The position numbers and the translations under genes are program-made. Of a DNA stretch of 5,134 nt, positions 1-5,134 are shown piece after piece. Every line of letters begins with the position of its first letter. Positions within the stretch are counted from its first letter, which is position 1. Location: NCBI GenBank assembly GCA_028279995.1, contig JANQMQ010000242.1, positions 1 through 5,134 on the forward strand. The letters are read 5' to 3'. The notes under the pieces were generated by a model that was given only the letters and a program-made list of their open reading frames with translations, ran no database searches and had not been told where the DNA came from. The stretch is from Candidatus Phaeomarinibacter sp. GTDB taxonomy: Bacteria > Pseudomonadota > Alphaproteobacteria > CGMCC-115125.

Positions 1-1360
1 CGGTGAGGCCGGTGGAAAGCGCCACGCCATATGCGCGGGCCATGCTCTGCTGGCTGTCCTGGGCAAAAATAGCGTCGGCGACCAGCGTGCGCTTGGCGCG
101 CTCCACTTCTTCCGCCGTGACACCATCACTCAGCAGTTTTTCAATCTCCGCATCAAGCGCGGCTTCAACCTCATCAAGTGTGGTGCCGGGTGCGGGAACG
201 GCGAAGAAACCGATGCTGCCATCGTCAAGGGAGGACCCGATGTACCAGCCGCTGGCACCCAGAGCGATCTTCTGGTCCACCACCAGGGACTTGTAGATGC
301 GTGCGGTTGCTCCGCCGCCGATGATCTCGCTCAGCACGTCGAGCGCTTCCGCCTCGCCGGGCTCGCCATTGGCATAGGACGGCGCGAGATAGGCACGGCG
401 CACATAGGGCTGCTCGACGCGGGCATCTTCATAGACAACGCGGCGGGCGGCCCGCTGGGGCGGGTCCTGCGGACGCACTCGCTGAGGGAACGCGCCTTTC
501 GAGGGGATCACGCCGTAAAACTGCTCCGCCAGCGGACGAAGTTCCGCCATGTCGATATCCCCGGCCACAATCAGCGTCGCGTTTGCGGGGTCATACCACC
601 TTGCATAAAAATCCAGCGCGTCCTGATAGGTCAGACCGCGCATCTCGTGCTCCCAGCCGATGATCGGCGTGCCATAGGGGTGAGAGAGATAGAGCATGGC
701 GTTCATCTGTTCAGACAGCAGCGAGCCGGGATCGTTCTCGATGCGCGCGGAACGCTCTTCCAGAATGACGTCGCGTTCCGGCAACGTGATCTCTTCCGTC
801 AGCACCAGACCGGTCATCCGGTCGGCTTCAAGCTCCATGACCAGCGGCAGGCGGTCGCGTGCCACGCGCTGGAAATAGCCCGTGTAGTCGTAGGAGGTGA
901 AGGCGTTCTCGCGGCCGCCATTGCGGGCGACGGTCGCCGAGAACTCGCCATTGGGTACGTTTTCCGTGCCCTTGAACATCAGGTGTTCGAGATAGTGCGC
1001 AATGCCGGACTTGCCGCGCGGCTCGTCGGCTGATCCCACCCGGTACCAGACCATGTGTGTCACAACGGGGGCGCGGCGGTCCTCTATGACAACCACCTGC
1101 ATGCCGTTGGCGAGCGTGAAGCTTTCCGGGATCGGCTGGCCGGTGGCCTCGACGATCTGTGGTTCGGACACCTCTTCGTCTGCGGCGTCAGTCTCGTTGG
1201 CGACGACAGCGGGGTCAGGCGCATCGGCGGCTGGTGCCTGTGATGGCGTGTCCGCCGCAGCCACGGGCTGCTGCGTTGCCTCCTCCTCACCACATGCCGC
1301 CAGGAGCGGCAGGGCAATCAGGAGGGCTGTCGCAGTCAGGAGGCGGGAGCCGGTGCGCAT
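1..1360 (-). CDS. M16 family zinc metallopeptidase, predicted lipoprotein (C-terminus cut by window edge)
   Basis: Predicted zinc-dependent peptidase of the pitrilysin/insulinase family (M16). Reading from the ATG at 1360, 453 codons stay open to the left edge, so the C-terminus is missing. Residues 1-22 form a signal peptide (MRTGSR, then a hydrophobic stretch) ending in the lipobox L20-A21-A22-C23. An Ala/Pro/Asp/Glu-rich linker runs to about residue 78. The peptidase domain then starts near FTLANGM and carries the inverted zinc motif H122-Y-L-E125-H126 (bases 983-997). E202, in ERDVILEE, fits the third zinc ligand by its family spacing. All catalytic residues are present, so this is an active-type subunit. 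The M16 C-terminal domain begins near residue 240 (YDPANATLIVAGDID at about 250-265). The Shine-Dalgarno signal is weak (GGA, 10 bases upstream); no other ATG lies upstream in frame before a stop. Alphaproteobacteria often have a second M16 gene next to this one, which would lie beyond the left edge. The substrate is unknown. Confidence 0.95.
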   Translation of the reverse strand, partial: MRTGSRLLTATALLIALPLLAACGEEEATQQPVAAADTPSQAPAADAPDPAVVANETDAADEEVSEPQIVEATGQPIPESFTLANGMQVVVIEDRRAPVVTHMVWYRVGSADEPRGKSGIAHYLEHLMFKGTENVPNGEFSATVARNGGRENAFTSYDYTGYFQRVARDRLPLVMELEADRMTGLVLTEEITLPERDVILEERSARIENDPGSLLSEQMNAMLYLSHPYGTPIIGWEHEMRGLTYQDALDFYARWYDPANATLIVAGDIDMAELRPLAEQFYGVIPSKGAFPQRVRPQDPPQRAARRVVYEDARVEQPYVRRAYLAPSYANGEPGEAEALDVLSEIIGGGATARIYKSLVVDQKIALGASGWYIGSSLDDGSIGFFAVPAPGTTLDEVEAALDAEIEKLLSDGVTAEEVERAKRTLVADAIFAQDSQQSMARAYGVALSTGLT

Positions 1361-1439
1361 GGTGATGTATCCGAATGGAAGGTCAAACAGAGAAGGCGGA
1401 TGGGACGATGCCCGGAAAGTGCATCACTCAAATATGACA

Positions 1440-1465
1440 GAAACGAGCCCGACCGGGCCCGTTTC
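1440..1465 (-). terminator. GC-rich hairpin between the DUF3035 gene and the M16 gene; possible terminator or attenuator
   Basis: Near-perfect inverted repeat: arms of 12 bases (1440-1451 and 1454-1465) around a 2-base centre, so in practice an 11-bp stem with a 4-base loop. The core is GGGCCC against GGGCTC, flanked by AAA and TTT. The single imperfect pair is G-U in the minus-strand transcript but an A-C mismatch in the plus-strand one, so the structure is better for transcription in the direction of the genes. It lies 42 bases after the DUF3035 stop and about 80 bases before the M16 start. The downstream T-run is short and broken (GTTTCTGTCATATTT), so it may terminate only partly, or act as a 3' end stabiliser. 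Confidence 0.45.
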
Positions 1466-1507
1466 ATTATCTTTTGGTCATCAAGTCACGGTGAGCAGGT
1501 GTGTTGC

Positions 1508-2104
1508 CTAGAAGATGCCTTCCAGAAGCCCACGCTCCTCGTCCGGTTCAATGCGCGGCGTTTCACCTTCCGTCACCGGCTGGCCCAGCGCATCGTTCTG
1601 GCGCAGACGCTGGGCCTCTGCCTGGGCGTCCACCCGGCTTGGCTGCGGGGTGCGGTCCTGCCAGAAGATGATCCGGTCAGCGAAGCTGCGGTCTGCCTCA
1701 ATGAGGGACTGGTATTCGTTCTCGATCAAGCGGCGCACTTCAGGGCTGGCGTTCTCCGCACCGGCACTGGCGATGAGGGCCGCCTCACCGGCACTGCCGC
1801 CGGGCTGACCAAGCACCTGTGACGAAATACCGATGTTGCGGTCGCCGTATAGAGCTGCCGCTGCAATTTCCTGAGACGTGCGGGCCTGTCGCGCGGGGGC
1901 GCCGGGGGTTGGCGGGCGCAGGGAGTAATCCGGCGGAATGGCAAGCGGTGCCTTGGTCACGATGGCGAACTCATCCGGCGGGTTCTTGCCGAGGCCCAGG
2001 GCTTCGTCGAGGCCACCGCCGCAGCCGGCCAGAAAGGCCGCGGCCACAATGGCGGTCGCAAAGCCAAGAAGGCGGGATTTGGGACGCTCAAACATGTTGG
2101 TCAC
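1508..2104 (-). CDS. DUF3035 family lipoprotein, possible BamF-like outer-membrane assembly subunit
   Basis: Small predicted outer-membrane lipoprotein of 198 residues. Residues 1-27 are a signal peptide with lipobox L25-A26-G27-C28, followed by Gly-Gly, which would not retain it in the inner membrane under the E. coli sorting rule. The family signature follows: NPPDEF at 41-46, then KAPLAIPPDYSLRPPTPG at 51-68. The rest looks low in fixed structure, with a charged helical stretch at about 118-172 and a C-terminus ending in GLLEGIF. From memory, DUF3035 proteins are annotated in several alphaproteobacteria as BAM subunit BamF, sharing a short motif with BamC; I treat that role as plausible, not shown. 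The start is uncertain: the frame opens at GTG (2104) with GGA only 3 bases upstream and GAG 9 bases upstream, while ATG at 2095 (residue 4) is also possible; both keep the signal peptide. It lies 67 bases after lspA, whose product should process it. Confidence 0.9.
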   Translation of the reverse strand: MTNMFERPKSRLLGFATAIVAAAFLAGCGGGLDEALGLGKNPPDEFAIVTKAPLAIPPDYSLRPPTPGAPARQARTSQEIAAAALYGDRNIGISSQVLGQPGGSAGEAALIASAGAENASPEVRRLIENEYQSLIEADRSFADRIIFWQDRTPQPSRVDAQAEAQRLRQNDALGQPVTEGETPRIEPDEERGLLEGIF

Positions 2105-2171
2105 TTGTCCGGTCTCACTACAGATTACACCTCAGAAAACGAGACTATGCCAGCAACGGGCCAAGGCCCAC

Positions 2172-2729
2172 TCACTTGCTGTTTCGTTTTCTGGCTCGTT
2201 CCTCCTGGGCCGTTGGTCCAAAGACCGAGTCCCAGATCAGCAATACTACACCAAAGACGATGGCAATATCAGCCACATTGAAAACGTACCAGTAAAAGCC
2301 GAAGGCGTGGAAGCTCATGAAATCAGCTACCGCCCCGTAAATGGCCCGGTCATAGGCGTTACCTACAGCCCCACCGATGATTAACCCCACCGCCACCGCC
2401 AGCAGCCGATGCTCGATCCGCGACAGCCACACGATCAGCGCGCAGGTCACGATGAGGGCAAAAATCACCAGCACGGCCACGGCCCATGCGGAATTGGCGG
2501 GCAGCAGGCCGTAGCTGATCCCCGGGTTCCAGACCATGGTGAGATCGAAAAAGGGGGTAATTGTGATCGACCGCCGCGCCGGCAGGTCCACCCAGTAGAG
2601 AATGGCCCATTTGCTCAGCCGGTCCGAGATACCAATGGCGAGCGCCAGTATGATCCCATAGTGAAAATGGGCCGCCGGGTTGCGAAGGGACGCGATGGCC
2701 TCATCAAATTGACGTTTCAACCAGTCCAT
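2172..2729 (-). CDS. lspA: Lipoprotein signal peptidase (signal peptidase II)
   Basis: Inner-membrane aspartic peptidase that removes the signal peptide of diacylglyceryl-modified prolipoproteins just before the lipidated cysteine. The 185-residue protein has four hydrophobic segments at about 23-45, 81-102, 107-123 and 146-168, the expected topology. Conserved blocks are present in order: D36-R-L-S-K40-W, N68-P-G-I-S-Y-G, G119-G-A-V-G-N124-A-Y-D127-R128, the catalytic D136 in GAVADF, and the second catalytic D154 in FNVADIAI. It is about 20 residues longer than the E. coli enzyme because of an N-terminal cytoplasmic extension; the C-terminal tail is basic (RARKRNSK). The ATG lies 4 bases after the ileS stop, with an AGG 8 bases upstream inside the last ileS codons, so translation is probably coupled to ileS. 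The ileS-lspA order is widespread in Proteobacteria. The two genes that follow encode predicted lipoproteins, its likely substrates. Confidence 0.98.
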   Translation of the reverse strand: MDWLKRQFDEAIASLRNPAAHFHYGIILALAIGISDRLSKWAILYWVDLPARRSITITPFFDLTMVWNPGISYGLLPANSAWAVAVLVIFALIVTCALIVWLSRIEHRLLAVAVGLIIGGAVGNAYDRAIYGAVADFMSFHAFGFYWYVFNVADIAIVFGVVLLIWDSVFGPTAQEERARKRNSK

Positions 2730-2733
2730 GGGG

Positions 2734-5134
2734 TCAGCCTGTCTCGCTCAGCAATTCAGGGCGGGCCGCAACGGCCACGGCGCATCGCCCACAGACCCCC
2801 GGATAGGATGCATTCTTGCCGACATCCGGCAGGATTTTCCAGCAGCGGGCGCATTTTTCACCTTCAGCGTGGACAGGCATCACGGCAACACCGGCGACCT
2901 CGTCGATGCGGAAGGCATCCGCCGGTGCCGTCTCACCTTCCGGCATGACCTTGAGGTCTGACGTGATGCACAGATCATCCAGCGGCACGTCACCCAATGC
3001 GGCGCGGATCGCCGTGTCATCCACGTAGACATTAGGCGCGCCCTCAAGGCTTGCACCGATGCGCTTTTCGCGGCGCTCGATTTCCAATGCGCCGGTGACC
3101 ACACGCCGGAACTGGCGAAGGTTCTGCCAGCGGGCCGCCAGCGCGTCGTCCTTCCAGTCCGCCGGCACGTCCGGGAAGGTGCGCAGATGCACTGAATCAT
3201 TCTCATCCGGGAAACGGGCCTGCCAGGCTTCTTCCATGGTGAACGACAGAACCGGCGCCAGCCACGCGGTGAGGCAGGAGAACACCTGATCCATGACAGT
3301 GCGGGCCGCGCGGCGGCGCAGGCTTGTGGGCGCGTCGCAATAAAGCGCGTCCTTGCGGATATCGAAATAGAACGCCGACAGCTCCGTCACGCAGAAATTC
3401 GTCAGCGCGTGATAGACGCGGGTGAAGTCGTAGGTCTCGTAACCTTCACGCACCAGCGTATCCAGCTCCGCCAGCCGGTGCAGGACGAACAACTCAAGGC
3501 CAAGGCCTTCGCTCTCCGGCGCCGCGCGCATCTCATCGACGCTGACGCGCTCGGCGTCTTCAAAGCCCGCAAGATTACCGATCAGGAACCGCACGGTGTT
3601 GCGCAGTTTGCGGTATCCGTCCGTACACGCCTTGATGATGTTGGGGCCGACCACAAGGTCGTTCTGATAATCCGAGCTCGCGACCCAGATGCGGATGATC
3701 TCGGCACCGGATTGCTGAATGACCTTGTCCGGCGCCGTCGCATTCTTGCCGGACTTGGACATCTTTTTGCCCGTCTCATCCAGAATGAAGCCGTGGGTCA
3801 CCACCTGCTCATAGGGCGCGCGGCCGCGTGTGCCGCAGCTTTCCAGCAGGGATGACTGGAACCAGCCGCGATGCTGGTCAGACCCTTCAAGATAGAGGTT
3901 CGCGGGCCATGCCTGGTCTTCGCGGCCTTCCAGCACGAAGGCATGGGTTGAGCCTGAGTCAAACCAGACATCCAGGATGTCCATCACCTGATCAAAATCC
4001 CCGGCCTTGTATTCATTGCCGAGGAATTCCTGCGGATCGGTGTCGTACCAGGCATCGCAGCCGCGTTCCGACACTGCCGTGTGAATTCGCGCATTCACCG
4101 CCTCGTCGCGCAGGATCTCGCCCGTGTCCTTGTTGACGAAGATCGTCAGCGGCACGCCCCAGGCGCGCTGGCGGGACACCACCCAGTCCGGCCGGGTTTC
4201 CACCATCGAACGGATGCGGGCCTGGCCGCGCTCCGGGAACCATTCCACCGCGTCAATCGCCGCCAGCGCTTTCTTGCGCAGATCGTCATGCTCCATGGAG
4301 ATGAACCATTGCGGCGTGTTGCGGAAGATAACCGGCGCCTTGGAACGCCACGAATGCGGGTAGGAGTGATCGAGCCGGCCTGAGGACACCAGATGGCCGG
4401 TTTCACGCAAGGCTTCCATCACGCTCTTGTTGGCGTCGCCGTCTTTGCCGTTGGGGCGCAGCACCGTCTTGCCGGCAAACAGCGGCACGTGATCGTAGTA
4501 GCTGCCATCTTCTGAAACCGTGTGCGGCACTTCGATGCCGTTCTGCATGCCCAGCACATAGTCATCCTGGCCGTGGCCCGGTGCCACATGCACAAAGCCC
4601 GTGCCCTGCTCGTCGGTGACAAAGTCACCCGGCAGAGCCGGCACGTCGTAGTCATAGCCCTGCCCGCGCAACGGATGTGCGCAGATGGTACCTTCGATGT
4701 CCGAGCCCTTGAGATGGGTCATCACCAGCGGCTGGTCGAGGCCAGACTCCTTCATGAAGGTTTCAAGCAGCGGCTCGGCCACCACATAGGTCTTGCGCTC
4801 CATGCCGCGTGGGCCTTCGTGGCCACCTTCCAGCAGCACATAATTCATGGTCGGCGAAAACGCGATGGCGCGGTTGCCGGGGATGGTCCACGGCGTCGTT
4901 GTCCAGATCACCAGATGCGGCGTGCGCTGTTCCGGGTCCGGCTGCAGCATCGGGTGCTTTGACTTGAGAACCGGGAAGGCCAGATAGATCGTCGGCGAGT
5001 TGTGGTCGTGGTACTCGACCTCCGCCTCGGCGAGCGCCGTCTTTTCCACCGTTGACCACATCACCGGCTTGGAACCGCGATAAAGCGCGCCGGACATGGC
5101 GAACTTCAGGAACTCCTCAACGATGGAGGCTTCC
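2734..5134 (-). CDS. ileS: Isoleucyl-tRNA synthetase (N-terminus cut by window edge)
   Basis: Cytoplasmic class I synthetase that charges tRNA-Ile with isoleucine and edits mischarged valine. The frame is open to the right edge and gives about 799 residues. Compared with E. coli IleRS (938 residues) roughly 150 are missing, including the HIGH motif. Numbering from the internal Met at 5097: editing domain with TTTPWT (66-71) and GTGFVHVAPGHGQDDY (165-180); RPDWVVSRQRAWGVP (302-316); DVWFDSGSTH (376-385); YLEGSDQHRGWF (402-413); KMSKS (445-449, bases 3751-3765); then the anticodon-binding helical region. A C-terminal zinc finger uses C749-x2-C752 and C769-x2-C772 (bases 2842-2853 and 2782-2793), as in the common bacterial zinc-containing IleRS. 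The Met at 5097 is not the true start, because clear family sequence (EASIVEEFLKFA) continues upstream to the edge. One oddity: KMSKS is followed by GKN, where xGN is usual. It is first of the genes seen here, closely followed by lspA. Confidence 0.98.
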   Translation of the reverse strand, partial: EASIVEEFLKFAMSGALYRGSKPVMWSTVEKTALAEAEVEYHDHNSPTIYLAFPVLKSKHPMLQPDPEQRTPHLVIWTTTPWTIPGNRAIAFSPTMNYVLLEGGHEGPRGMERKTYVVAEPLLETFMKESGLDQPLVMTHLKGSDIEGTICAHPLRGQGYDYDVPALPGDFVTDEQGTGFVHVAPGHGQDDYVLGMQNGIEVPHTVSEDGSYYDHVPLFAGKTVLRPNGKDGDANKSVMEALRETGHLVSSGRLDHSYPHSWRSKAPVIFRNTPQWFISMEHDDLRKKALAAIDAVEWFPERGQARIRSMVETRPDWVVSRQRAWGVPLTIFVNKDTGEILRDEAVNARIHTAVSERGCDAWYDTDPQEFLGNEYKAGDFDQVMDILDVWFDSGSTHAFVLEGREDQAWPANLYLEGSDQHRGWFQSSLLESCGTRGRAPYEQVVTHGFILDETGKKMSKSGKNATAPDKVIQQSGAEIIRIWVASSDYQNDLVVGPNIIKACTDGYRKLRNTVRFLIGNLAGFEDAERVSVDEMRAAPESEGLGLELFVLHRLAELDTLVREGYETYDFTRVYHALTNFCVTELSAFYFDIRKDALYCDAPTSLRRRAARTVMDQVFSCLTAWLAPVLSFTMEEAWQARFPDENDSVHLRTFPDVPADWKDDALAARWQNLRQFRRVVTGALEIERREKRIGASLEGAPNVYVDDTAIRAALGDVPLDDLCITSDLKVMPEGETAPADAFRIDEVAGVAVMPVHAEGEKCARCWKILPDVGKNASYPGVCGRCAVAVAARPELLSETG
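2738..2740 (-). promoter_or_regulatory. Probable ribosome binding site of lspA inside the ileS end
   Basis: An AGG triplet in the last ileS codons lies 8 bases before the lspA ATG. It is short, but it is the only purine-rich match at a usable distance. Its position within ileS, with the ileS stop lying between it and the start, fits translational coupling of the two genes. Confidence 0.4.

Noticed and set aside
647..1033. Plus-strand open frame of 128 codons opposite the M16 peptidase gene
   Set aside because: The opposite strand encodes the HxxEH zinc motif and the third ligand in a continuous frame, so this frame is a shadow.
2112..2145. GTCTC and GAGAC copies forming a possible inverted repeat upstream of the DUF3035 gene
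   Set aside because: 5-base arms separated by 24 bases are expected by chance and match no known operator.
2158..2169. Short palindrome-like repeat GGGCC-AA-GGCCC just after the lspA stop
   Set aside because: Only 5-base arms with a 2-base centre and no T-run. Too short to call a terminator or operator.
2105..2171. Search for a promoter in the 67-base gap between lspA and the DUF3035 gene
   Set aside because: TTGCTG and TAGTCT-like pieces are present but not at a usable -35/-10 spacing.
1819..2384. Two overlapping plus-strand open frames (1819-2295 and 1938-2384) across the lspA-DUF3035 junction
   Set aside because: They overlap two well-supported minus-strand genes, have no recognisable motif, and read like reverse-complement artefacts.
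4522..4962. Open frame of 146 codons on the plus strand opposite ileS
   Set aside because: It is antisense to strongly conserved ileS editing-domain sequence. Its protein is rich in His/Arg/Ala without any domain I recognise, as expected for a GC-rich shadow frame.

Overview
This window looks like ordinary chromosomal DNA from an alphaproteobacterium. The evidence is a GC-rich composition (my impression, not counted), a DUF3035 lipoprotein (a family I know mainly from this class), and the order ileS - lspA - DUF3035 - M16 peptidase, which is familiar from alphaproteobacteria. I cannot resolve the genus. All four genes lie on the minus strand, so transcription runs from high to low coordinates. 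Both end genes are cut by the window edges.

Layout in the direction of transcription: (1) 5134-2734 holds the C-terminal ~799 residues of isoleucyl-tRNA synthetase (ileS), with editing domain, KMSKS loop and C-terminal zinc finger; its N-terminus with the HIGH motif lies outside. (2) 2729-2172 is lspA, lipoprotein signal peptidase, starting 4 bases after the ileS stop. (3) 2104-1508 is a DUF3035 lipoprotein, 67 bases after lspA. (4) After a 147-base gap with a strong GC-rich hairpin (1440-1465), 1360 to the left edge holds the first 453 residues of a zinc peptidase of family M16 with its own lipobox. No stretch over 300 bases lacks a gene. I see no RNA genes, mobile elements, CRISPR arrays or long repeats.

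Functional reading: ileS is a housekeeping gene whose message probably also carries lspA. LspA cleaves prolipoprotein signal peptides in the inner membrane, and each of the next two genes encodes a protein with a lipobox, so the processing enzyme sits directly upstream of two likely substrates. DUF3035 proteins have been linked to the outer-membrane beta-barrel assembly (BAM) machinery, and a lipid-anchored M16 peptidase would act at the envelope, so the downstream half has an envelope-maintenance theme. The hairpin could separate the peptidase gene from the ileS-lspA-DUF3035 unit or reduce its expression.

I did not find a convincing undescribed system. The points most worth a second look are the lipoprotein form of the M16 peptidase, the 1440-1465 hairpin, and an unusual residue order just after KMSKS in IleRS.
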